This document shows positions 21,940 to 31,337 of a stretch of DNA of 64,000 nucleotides, piece by piece. Position 1 is the stretch's first letter. The number at the start of each line of letters is the position of its first letter. This DNA comes from Saussurea involucrata (lineage: Eukaryota > Streptophyta > Magnoliopsida > Asterales > Asteraceae), in assembly GCA_033807775.1 (NCBI GenBank), contig CM066313.1:60620484-60684483 (forward strand), read 5' to 3'. The notes beneath the pieces are model-generated. The model ran no database searches. It saw only the letters and a list, made by a program, of their open reading frames with translations, and was not told the DNA's origin. The position numbers and the translations under genes were made by a program.

Positions 21940-22800
21940 TTTTTCATATAAAAATTGTTAAGAGTGTTTTTTTATAAAAAATTGTTAAGAGTGTGTTTTT
22001 ATAAAAAAATTGTTAACAATGTGTTTTTTTTATAAAAACACACTCTTAACAATTTTTTTATAAAAACACACCCTTAACAATTTTTTATAAAAACAGTTTT
22101 TTTATAAAAAAATGTTTAATAGTGTGTTTTTATAAAAAATTGTTATAGTTTTATGGTTTTTATAATGTGTTTTTTTATAAAAAAAATTGTTAATTTTTTT
22201 TTATAAAAACAGTTTTTATAAAAAAAATGTTAAAAATGTGTTTTTTTTATAAAAAATTGTTAAGAGTGTGTTTTTATAAAAAAATTGTTATAGTTTTATG
22301 GTTTTATGTTTGAATGTGATATTTGTATGTTATAATGTGTATATTGTTATAGTGTGTTTTTTCATATAAAAATTGTTAAGAGTTTTTTTATAAAAAAAAT
22401 TGTTAAGAGTGTGTTTTTATAAAAATATTGTTAACAATGTTTTTCTTATAAAAACACACTCTTAACAATTTTTTTATAAAAACACACCCTTAACAATTTT
22501 TTATAAAAACAGGTTTTTTATAAAAAAATTGTTAAGAGTGTGTTTTTATAAAAAATTGTTAAGGGTGTGTTTTTATAAAAAAAAACACATTTTTAACAAT
22601 TTTTATATGAAAAAACACACTATAACAACATACACATTATAACATACAAATATCACATTCAAACATAAAACCATAAAACTATAACAATTTTTTTATAAAA
22701 ACACACTCTTAACAATTTTTTTATAAAAAAAAACACATTTTATAAAAAAATTGTTAAATATGTGTTTTTTATAAAAAAATGTTGAGAATGACAACTTAGG
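21940..22800. repeat. Low-complexity TTTTTATAAAAAATTGTTAA array, both orientations
   Basis: Dozens of variants of GTGTTTTTATAAAAAATTGT and its reverse complement. A longer segment (ATGGTTTTATGTTTGAATGT) occurs forward near 21880 and 22290 and inverted near 22655-22680. The stretch can fold into long hairpins. No coding. Confidence 0.75.
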
Positions 22801-22895
22801 TCCCTACGGTTTTAAGAATGACAACTTAAGTCCCTAAACTTTTAAAAATGCCAATTAGGTCCTAAACTTTTAAGAATGACAACTAGGGTCCCTAA

Positions 22896-23485
22896 ACCGC
22901 ACTTTATCTCTATATAACAATATGATACGTTGAAATAAAATAAACCGCACTTTATCTATATATAACACTATTATACGTTGAAATAAAATAAACCGCACTT
23001 TATCTATATATAACACTATTATACGTTGAAATAAAATAAACCGCACTTTATCTATATATAACACTATTATACGTTGAAATAAAATAAACCGCACTTTATC
23101 TATGTATAACACTATTATACGTTGAAATAAAATACAACCGCACTTTATCTTTATATAACACTATTATACGTTGAAATAAAATAAACCGCACTTTATCTAT
23201 ATATTACACTATTATACGTTGAAATAAAATAAACCGCACTTTATCTATATATAACACTATTATACGTTGAAATAAAATAAACCGCACTTTATCTATGTAT
23301 AACACTATTATACGTTGAAATAAAATACAACCGCACTTTATCTTTATATAACACTATTATACGTTGAAATAAAATAAACCGCACTTTATCTATATATAAC
23401 ACTATTATACGTTGAAATAAAATAAACCGCACTTTATCTATATATAACACTATTATATGTTGAAATAAAATAAACCGCAACATCT
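22896..23485 (+). repeat. 48-bp tandem repeat, about 12 copies
   Basis: Unit CCGCACTTTATCTATATATA + ACACTATTATACG + TTGAAATAAAATAAA, spaced 48 bp (e.g. 22945, 22993, 23041, 23089), with a few one- or two-base length variants. It lies directly upstream of the Ulp1-type gene. Confidence 0.9.
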
Positions 23486-23554
23486 ATATAAAATAAAATA
23501 AACTGCAGCATCTATATATAACACTAACTATAACATCTGTGAATGACTATGTAG

Positions 23555-26500
23555 AAGGATTTCTTTAACATCGACTTGACGGTAAGGTGCAAAGTTTCAT
23601 ACATCGAGGAATTAGGAGCGCTGTTTAGGGGATTAGGTGATCGCGCAGATACCCTTGAGACCATCTATAGAGGGACACCGTTTGGGCCATGGATGGATGT
23701 GTCTTACTCTGGTGGCGACCCTACGCTAGTACACATGTTTCTACAGTTGGAGGTCGAGGACGCCAACGCTGAGCCGGAGGAGATGCATTTTGATTTCTTC
23801 GGCTCTCAATTGCATTTTGGGCGTCGAGAGTTCTGTCTAATTACAGGAATACTTTTTGGAGAGGCTCCCCCCCTTCCTCCCTTAGAAGACTGCTCCTTCG
23901 TTCCTAGGGTTTTCGGCATTTCAGCATCTCGTTTGAAGCTGAAGGCAGCCCGGGAAAAGATGAAAGAGGGCCTTAGTGCCCTAACCGACAACGATGCTGT
24001 CTGTGTATGCTTGGTGGTGATCGTGGATATGGGCTTCCTGGGCCGTGAGTATAGCCAGCATGCTTCATCGACGGTCCTTAGGGCCGTCGAGGACCTTGAG
24101 CTGTTTAACAGCTACCCGTGGGGTAGCCATATCTGGACACATTGCTACTCTAATATGCACCGAGCCATAGGCAGACGCGCCGATCGACATGCAAAGATGA
24201 ATCTTTGTGGTTTTACATACGCCTTCAAGGTTAGATACGTAGTATAACAATTGTTAATAATACATACAAACTGTTTGGCTTTTCTTTTTACGTACTTGCT
24301 CTTCTTGTCTAATTCCAGATATGGATCTTGGAGATGTTTCCCGCATCAATCCGATATTTCGTCAAGCGCGACGATCGAGTACTTAGGGGAACCCGTTGGG
24401 ACAAGCGTGTTACCCTAAGTAGGTCGCTTTGGATTGAGTTCTTCAAAGCGTCTAGAAATGTAAGTTCTTTTACTATGTTTACAATTTGCATACGTTAGTC
24501 CCGCTTATTAATTTCTTTTATGTTTTATCATATATTTAGAAGCCACTCTTGCCCGCCGGTCGCCTTGTGCCTACTGTCGACGAGATGGGCACAGATTGGT
24601 ACAGAGACAGCGTGGCCTTTATTGACGCAGAGGCGGAAAGGGCTCGACGTCCCCCTACTTCCGAAGATGAGGAAGACGACGACAAGCCCCCTTCCGGTGG
24701 ATACCAGCCGCCCCGTTCCTCCTCCTACCAGGCGCCCCCTTCCTCCTCCTACCAGGCGCCCCGTTCCTCCTCCTACCAGGCGCCCCCTTCCTCCTCCTAC
24801 CAGGCGCCCCTTCCTCCTCCTACAATCCATATCAGGCGGCCCCTTCCTACGAGCCACAGCGTGGCTCACATGAAGTCCTGTGGGACTACGTCCACGGGCC
24901 GCTAGAGACACGTGTACACTATCTGGAGGAAGTCTACAGACAGTTTAGCGCTGTCAATGTTAGTGTTTAACTTAATTTGTTGGCCACGTTTATTTAGTTT
25001 GTATATTAATATTACGTTCTAAATTTGTTTTAGCTGTCGAGTACGACACCGATCCCCGCTCCGTTCGGACAGGGGGCACATGCGACGTTTGCCACCACAT
25101 CCCATCCGTCATTCCCTGAAAATGTAAGTGACATTGAGTAACCATTATAGTTATATGTTTGTTCCTAAGTTTGTAACTCTTATAATGATCAATGTCACGC
25201 AGGCCGGGATGTCGGGGGCCGGGATGTCCCAAACGCCGTTCGCCACCACATCCTATTCTACTATCCCGGAGAGTGTAAGTGACACTGAGTAACCATTATA
25301 GTTATATGTTTGTTCCTAATTTTGTAACTATTTTAATGATCAATGTCACGCAGGCCGGGATGTCGGGGGCATACACCTCGCAGATGCCGCCGCCGTTCGC
25401 CACCACATCATATTCGACTATCCCGGAGAGTGCTAGTGACACTGAGTAACCATTATAGTTATATATCGATAATCCTAATTTTGTAACTATTTTAATGATC
25501 AATGTCACGCAGGCCGGGATGTCGGGGGCACAGCACATGCCGTCGTTCGCCACCACAGCAATCACAAACATCTTTGGCGGTTCGGCCGATGACTATTACA
25601 GGCCGGAAATGCATACTGTAAGTTATTTTGGTAGTTTTGGTTTAATTGTGAACATTTCCTAAATTGTACTTAAAACATTGAGTAACGTAATTTTCAGACG
25701 GGGTCTCCTATTATCCAGGATCACTTCTCGGAGCACTTCTCGGAGCCTGACGATGACTCGATGGATGTTGTAGATCCACCACAACAGGTGACCCCGCTCC
25801 CTCAAAAGCGGTCGCGATCAATTTCACAATGGTTTCGTTACCCGTTTGGCCAACAAGGATCTACGACACCACCGGCCGCTAAAAAACAAGCAAAGAAAGC
25901 GGGGGGAAAGAAGGGAGGAAAGAAAAAGGGAAAGGTGCCTTCACCGGAGCCTCACCCGGCATCAGAAATAATGAGGATGTGCCGGACTGGTCGCCTCCCC
26001 AACTTGACATTCACCCCTTACGGGGGCTTAGAAATCAACCCCTCGTTTTTTGAAACATTGCTTGCGGATGACCCTGTGAACTCTGACTTAGACGATACGG
26101 TTAGTATGAAGTTAAATTATAGTCATATATAATCAAATATATTTATATTACATGTCTAACCATCTATTTTTTATGCATAGCACGTCGATTCTTGGGTTAG
26201 CCTGTTGCAAAAACATCGTGGCGTAGACACGAGGTGGACCATCATGCACACTATGTTCTTTCAGTGTATACTGATGGACCATCAAGGTCCCGCCTCCGTG
26301 GTCGAAATATGCAATGGCTCGGAAGGGACCTCTTGGACTCTCCTCGATAGGGTATGTAAATCGTTTTACTGTTATTTTATTTAATAACATATATGACATA
26401 TATTGTAATATTTCAGGTGTACATCCCCATATGCTTGCATCCCAGACATTGGCTGCTTGGAGTGTTTGAACTTGACACTATGGTCATGACCCTATATGAC

Positions 26501-26818
26501 AGCGAAAAGGACGGTCTCTGCAAACAACAATTGACAGAGCAGATGCAATCGTTTAAAGCAAAACTATATACGTTCTTTTCATTGATAGGGGATCATAGAC
26601 GTCGAGAAATGTCAAGTATCTTTCGCACAAAGATGGCCGACCAAGTACCCCAGCAGACTGGGTTATATGCGGATTGCGGTGTATGGGTATGTCGTAATGT
26701 CCAAAAGTTGATAAATAACGAGGAGATATGGGTACCCCCTAACGAAACCGACGATGAGGCAATGGATTTCCGCCGACATATGGCGGAGTCAATTTATGCG
26801 CATTGTCTAAGTAGTTAG
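23555..26818 (+). pseudogene. DUF1985/Ulp1-type SUMO-protease-like gene in MULE-2
   Basis: Ten exons with GT-AG borders: ..23576-24229, 24319-24459, 24540-24958, 25034-25123, 25203-25274, 25354-25431, 25513-25617, 25698-26099, 26181-26351, 26417-26818. The first exon holds a DUF1985 domain (FGPWMDV, then LHFGRREFCLITGILFG). The last two hold a C48 cysteine-protease domain with HWLLGVFEL (catalytic His), LYDSEKD (Asp) and DCGVWVCR (Cys). These proteases cleave SUMO-like tags. Exon 3 encodes SSYQAP repeats and is one base short because a C is missing in the last repeat (about 24808), a frameshift. Exon 6 ends in GC instead of GT. No ATG begins the first exon, which is open back to 23555 only. 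All other exons keep frame, so the damage is recent. Confidence 0.8.
25080..25575 (+). repeat. Tandemly duplicated exon-intron unit in the Ulp1-type gene
   Basis: Exons 4 to 7 and their introns are copies of one unit of about 150 bp: GCCGGGATGTCGGGGGC, then TTCGCCACCACATC, then CCGGAGAGT, then an intron GTAAGTGACACTGAGTAACC...AATGTCACGCAG. Each exon copy is a multiple of three (90, 72, 78 and 105 bp), so copy number can change without losing the frame. Confidence 0.85.
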
Positions 26819-27613
26819 GTTGTTTATGTAACATTAAATAATTGTTATTTTTAGTATTAACTTATTTTGTTAAAGTATTGTGATACAGTTACCGTTTACT
26901 TCATTTGGTTTTTGCTAATTTCATCCATTTACTCAACTTTGAGTATCGATATCTCTTTCACACATACTCCATTTTGGACGCATTATATATCATTTCGAAG
27001 CTCTCATATAGGAGAACATAAACCTACTAAAAGTTAGTTATATATAACACATATATATAAATTTAAATGCGTCCAAAGTTTAGTAAAACCCATATTTCCA
27101 ACACCTAGTAAGTAGGTTTATGAAACTTGCGATAATCCTAATACATAGATTATTGGATGAACAAGCATTTATTTCTTGATTATTGGGGTATTGGTTCTTG
27201 TTGTCTGGAAGTGATTCATATGATGCAAAAATTGGTATCATGTAATGTAGAACAATACCTATATTATAGAAACTTGCATTTGATAGTACCATATAAATCT
27301 GATCTAAATTCTCATTAATTAGCTATGTTTGACTACTTAAAGACTAATTTTCTGCCTAATGAAAGACCTTTATTCAAGAGCACACGAATATTGCAGTTAC
27401 TTTTTCAGTGTAATCTTACAGGCTCTTTTCAAACGAATCTTGCAGTGAACTATTCAGACGAATCATGCAGGAAACTTTTTCAGACGAAATCTTTGACCAT
27501 ATCTGATGAAGAACATACATTTTCACGGCTATAAGTAGATGGCATGATGAAGTAGTAATTCACAACTTCCTATCTATCTTTTATACAAACACACTCTCAC
27601 TTTTTTTAACACA
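26819..27613. other. MULE-2 intergenic region
   Basis: AT-rich spacer between the protease-like gene and the coiled-coil ORF. Short repeats around TTTTCAGACGAATC occur near 27425-27485. No RNA gene or coding exon recognised. Confidence 0.4.
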
Positions 27614-28186
27614 ATGGATGGAGGTTCAAGATCAAGGGGGAACAGGTCGGCGAATGTGGCTGGAACTTCACGTTCGGGAGCCTGCCAACCACTGAACGAC
27701 GGAGCTCGCCGGAGTACCTGGAAGGTACCGGAAACAGACGAGGAGTGGACAAACTGTGGGCGAACTGCAGCCGATTTTCCATTCACGCCTGAGGAGGAAG
27801 CAGACTGGGAGATGGCATCCGACAATTACTACTTCGATAATGGCATGAGAACCCCACCAATGTATGATTTTATGCCGACGGGTCTTCGACAAAGTCAACG
27901 AATTACTCCCGCAGTGCAAAAAGCCATTGATGAGGCGAACGCCGGTATCGAAAAGGTAAAGGGTATGTGGAACCATAACAGGGGGATTCAGCAGGGGAAA
28001 ATGGAGTATCTAGCGGAGAAGAAACGAGAACTGGCCATGACTAGGGCTCACGTTCGGCAGCTGCAACGAGAGATTAAGGAAGCTGAAGAGGAACTAGAAG
28101 AACTCGAATCGGACTACATGGGAATGGAGGACGTGATCAAGGAAAAGGTTAACTTGATCACAGGACTCCAGGACGCCTTCCAGTAA
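27614..28186 (+). CDS. Unknown 190-residue coiled-coil protein in MULE-2
   Basis: Intact single frame from an ATG in ACACAATGG to TAATAG. The first 60 residues are Gly/Ser/Arg-rich. Residues 30-75 contain TWKVPETDEEWTN and FPFTPEEEADWEMA. Residues 100-190 form a charged heptad-rich coiled coil (LAEKKRELAMTRAHVRQLQR, then EEELEELESDY). I recognise no family. It follows the Ulp1-type gene on the same strand inside the MULE. As no stop or frameshift is present while its neighbour is damaged, it may be under selection or simply short. It could be a transposition accessory protein or a captured host gene. Confidence 0.5.
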   Translation: MDGGSRSRGNRSANVAGTSRSGACQPLNDGARRSTWKVPETDEEWTNCGRTAADFPFTPEEEADWEMASDNYYFDNGMRTPPMYDFMPTGLRQSQRITPAVQKAIDEANAGIEKVKGMWNHNRGIQQGKMEYLAEKKRELAMTRAHVRQLQREIKEAEEELEELESDYMGMEDVIKEKVNLITGLQDAFQ

Positions 28187-28199
28187 TAGATTTCTTTGT

Positions 28200-28388
28200 T
28201 TACATGCACTGTATCCGTTTCGGTTGGGAAGATGATTTGCAATACTCTGTAACTGCAAATACTTCAGCTCCAAACACACATGAATCATCATTCGCCAAAT
28301 ACCCATTTTCACAATTCTTAAATGAGTCCAGTGATACCAACTTGTCAAAACCCCATTTATAAACAATTCTACCTTCTCCTATTGCCAT
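28200..28388 (-). pseudogene. Captured MATH-domain gene fragment
   Basis: A minus-strand frame with YKWGFDKLVSLDSFKNCENG, then YLANDDSCVFGAEVF, the signature end of a plant MATH (TRAF-like) domain, found in BPM proteins and UBP12/13 ubiquitin proteases. Only about 60 residues are present, without start context or the rest of the fold. It lies in antisense to the coiled-coil ORF, 13 bp past its stop. This is what a gene fragment captured by a MULE looks like (Pack-MULE). Confidence 0.75.
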
Positions 28389-28589
28389 TCACGATATCTA
28401 TAAACACATTCAAATAATAATAATTTAAAACGATTTAATGAATTAGTTAATATATGATTATTATGTTAATGCGATAGGAGTGTAAAACAAAATTGAAAAA
28501 AAAATAAGAGATGTACCATAAATTAAATAATTAACTATAAGAGTATGAATTTTAAATATAAAAAATATTTTTTTTATGTAGTGTATAAC

Positions 28590-28825
28590 TGTATATGATA
28601 TATATTAAAATATATAAATCCAAAAAAATTCAAGATTGGGCTCATTTCGAACGTATCGAAGAGACGATTATAATGTTGTAATTTGTTAAAATTAAAACGT
28701 ATTTTTTTAACGTATTTTAGTTAATAAACGATTATATGTGTTAAATGTAAAATTAAAATAATGAAAGTAAAAGGTATAAAGTAAATTTAGTAAATAAGTA
28801 TAGGGGTTGAAAGTGTAACATTTTA
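28590..28825 (-). repeat. Repeat X, copy 2
   Basis: Reverse-orientation copy: GGCTCATTTCGAACGTATCG, AGACGATTATAAT, TAAACGATTATATGTGTTAA, GTATAGGGGTTGAAAGTG. Confidence 0.8.
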
Positions 28826-28869
28826 TTTTAAATTCATCAAATTGAAAGAAAGCGGGGGTGAACAGTGGG

Positions 28870-29169
28870 ATTCTACGCGATCGCGGTTCAATTTTTCATA
28901 AATGGTCCCTGGAATTTTTCAAAAATGGTCCCTTGCAATTGAAAAGTCACAAAAATAACCCCAGCGCGGGATGAGCCCGCGATCGCGGGATTCCATTTTT
29001 CAAAAATGGTCCCTGCAAGTTTAAAAAAGTGTCAGAAATGGTCCCTGGCCCGCGATCGCGGGCTCCCATCGCGGAAAAAGGGGTATTTTTGCAAACTGGG
29101 AGAGATTTTGGGTATTTTGGTAACACTTGGTTTGACTTAGGGTATTTTAATTAATTTCCCTATTTTTCC
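28870..29169 (+). repeat. MULE-2 right TIR and target duplication
   Basis: Contains CCCGCGATCGCGGG near 28977 and 29052, repeats of AAAAATGGTCCCT, then TTTTGGGTATTTTGGTAAC and the terminal AATTAATTTCCC at 29160; flanked by TATTTTTCC. Confidence 0.85.
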
Positions 29170-29364
29170 GCATGAAACTCATTCTTAGCAGTAATCTTTG
29201 ACTTCCCTTCATTGGTTGACCATCACTTTTGATCCATCATTTTTAGCAGCTAGGTACGTGTCCCTTATTAAATAATGCATACATATTTCAATTTTTGTGC
29301 ACTCCAAATTTGAATCTCGTTACTCATTTTGAAGGTTGCATCCATTTATTAATTAGCCATAATT

Positions 29365-29725
29365 CCATCCGGTAAGTTATTTTTTTTGCGAGAATCTCTT
29401 TTACCTGGTAAGTATTCGTCACCCGGTAAGTTTGAATTGTCGTCCGGTAAGTCACAACTTAATTTTCCGGTAAATCTTTTTCGTCCGGTAAGTCACAACT
29501 TAATTGTCCGGTAAGTTGTGTTTCGGTAAGTTCCTTTTTATCCGGTAAGTCACAATTTGGTTTTTGTCCGGTAAGAATCTCAACCACCCGGTAAGTTTTT
29601 TATTGGTAACCAAGGTTCATCCGGAAAGCACATTCATCCGGTAAGTTCTCACATCATCCGGTAACATCCAATTATCCGGTAAGTTGTGTTTGATAAGTTT
29701 TGATTGGTAATTTCTCGTCGGTACC
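29365..29725 (+). repeat. Array of CCGGTAAGT motifs in the Cop-B leader
   Basis: Eleven exact GGTAAGT heptamers, most as TCCGGTAAGT, plus several one-base variants, at irregular 15-40 bp spacing. Each is close to the plant 5' splice-site consensus (AG|GTAAGT). Confidence 0.85.
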
Positions 29726-30059
29726 CGAGTTACCGAACGTCTCGTGACTGAAAGTTTTTATCAAAAGTTGCAATTTTTCTTAACGATTGATTTGCAATTT
29801 TTTGTGATCTTTGAGATAATTTGCGACTATTATCATTTTATATGATTTTAGTTGTCGTTGTTCGATCTAATTTGTTTTGTTTATCTTGCAGGTTTCACCA
29901 TCGAAGTTTGATTTCGTTCGCTCCTATAATAATCAGATTTCAAAATTTTAAAACGAATTTATTTTATAAATTTGTTTTTCTGGTTTAATTTTTGATTTTC
30001 TTCCGCAATTTTTGATTCTTCAAAATAACACCGATTAACGATCATTTTTTCAGGTAACA

Positions 30060-31337
30060 ATGTTGCATTGCTTTAATCCTGCGTGTAAAGCCTATAAAGA
30101 AATGTATGATTTCAATATCAAGTCTGCATATGAATTTAGAGACAAGATCCTCAAAGAACGGGAGGAACTCAAATTGCAAACAATTGAAGGTTCTGAGAAG
30201 CTTACTAAATCTGAAGAAAAGGCAACAGCATTAGAGTCTGAAAACACTGTGCTGAAAAGGAAGCTATCTGATCTATCATCACGAGGTGACATCAAGGATA
30301 CTGAGAAAGAGCAAGCAAGACTACATGAAAAGAATATCAAGCGATCAGATGACTTGTGCAACAAGTACATCAAAGAACTGAAGGAACTGAAATCTCAAAT
30401 CTGGAATAGTTCTGAGAAGCTGGCTGAAGAAGAAGAGAAAAGTAAACTCCTGAACTGTGAAAACCTTGAGCTTAAATGTAAACTAACTACTCTTGAAAAG
30501 GTTTTTGAAAAGGAGAAAGAATGTTTTGCAAAAGAAAGACAATTGCTTATTCAAAAGCAATCTGGGTTTTCAACCAAATCTCTTGAAGAGAAGAAGAGTC
30601 TTGAGCTTATGTGTCTAAAACTTTCAAAACAAATCTCTGACTTTGAAAAAGTTTTAATTTTAGAAAGAGAGAAGTTTGAATCTGAACGCAAATCGTTTTC
30701 TAAAAAGAATGGAGAACTTTCTTTGAAAATATCCGATCTGGAGAAAGAATTAGACATTCTAAGCAAAGAGACTGAGAAAAAGAAGGTTGAAGGCTTTAGA
30801 ACTAAATGTCTGAAAGATGATTTTGCAAAAGAGAGAAAAATCTTTCAGACTGAGATTTCTAAACTTACACAGAGATTATCTGGATTAGCAACCGAGACTT
30901 TGAAGAAACAAATGGTTAAATTTGATTCAAAGAATTTTGTCAAATCAAATGTTTTTTCAAAAGATCAGATTCGACCTTCCAATCTTTTCTATAATTCTCG
31001 TGTTGACAATAAAGATAATCCATCTTTCAAGAAAGTAAACATGGTTTGGAGAGTTAAAGGATCCGCTCCTACTCCAAAGCCATTTGTCCCTGTTAAGAGT
31101 GAAAAGAACAACACAGCTTTCCACGCTAAACCTTTTGTGAAAACTGATCGAGTTTACTCTGTTAATAAACTGATCAGCTTATCTACACAGAAGTTGTGTT
31201 GCTCTTATTGTGGAACAAGTGAGTTTGTAAAGAAAGACCATGCTAAGTATTGGTATGGTACTTATAGTATCCCTGGTCCTCAGAGGGCAACTAACCAACA
31301 AGGATCCATCAAAAGATGGATACCAAAATCTGTCTAA
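30060..31337 (+). CDS. Cop-B gag-like coiled-coil protein
   Basis: 425 codons, open. Begins MLHCFNPACKAYKEMYDF, and residues 20-280 are coiled coil (Lys/Glu/Leu heptads; SKLLNCENLELK and EKKSLELMCLKLSKQISDF shared with Cop-A). It continues with NMVWRVKGS, a zinc-knuckle-like CSYCGTSEFVKKDH (last ligand not obvious) and the end RWIPKSV. It is the C-terminal section of a large copia gag that would package the element RNA; no UBN2 capsid domain precedes it. The stop is followed by TTTTGCAGG, as at the Cop-A gag end, and no pol follows. Confidence 0.6.
   Translation: MLHCFNPACKAYKEMYDFNIKSAYEFRDKILKEREELKLQTIEGSEKLTKSEEKATALESENTVLKRKLSDLSSRGDIKDTEKEQARLHEKNIKRSDDLCNKYIKELKELKSQIWNSSEKLAEEEEKSKLLNCENLELKCKLTTLEKVFEKEKECFAKERQLLIQKQSGFSTKSLEEKKSLELMCLKLSKQISDFEKVLILEREKFESERKSFSKKNGELSLKISDLEKELDILSKETEKKKVEGFRTKCLKDDFAKERKIFQTEISKLTQRLSGLATETLKKQMVKFDSKNFVKSNVFSKDQIRPSNLFYNSRVDNKDNPSFKKVNMVWRVKGSAPTPKPFVPVKSEKNNTAFHAKPFVKTDRVYSVNKLISLSTQKLCCSYCGTSEFVKKDHAKYWYGTYSIPGPQRATNQQGSIKRWIPKSV

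Larger units (their letters stand above)
21100..29160 (+). mobile_element. MULE-2: Mutator-like element carrying a Ulp1-protease gene
   Basis: The left TIR from 21100 (GGAAAATTAATTAAAATACC) and right TIR ending 29160 match as inverted repeats over about 150 bp. They share the blocks TACCAAAATACCCAAAATCT and CCCGCGATCGCGGGC. The flanks are TATTTTTTTCC (21089-21099) and TATTTTTCC (29161-29169), a 9-bp Mutator duplication differing only in T-run length. The cargo is a DUF1985/Ulp1 gene, a coiled-coil ORF, a MATH fragment, long tandem repeats and a copy of repeat X. It has no transposase. Elements of this kind with a captured SUMO-protease-like gene are known in plants (Kaonashi-type MULEs). Confidence 0.85.

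Noticed and set aside
22870..23483. CRISPR-like array
   Set aside because: Repeats are contiguous 48-bp units without unique spacers, and the DNA is plant nuclear.
28094..28366. Minus-strand 90-codon ORF overlapping the coiled-coil gene
   Set aside because: Out of frame with the MATH fragment and antisense to the coiled-coil ORF; shadow frame.
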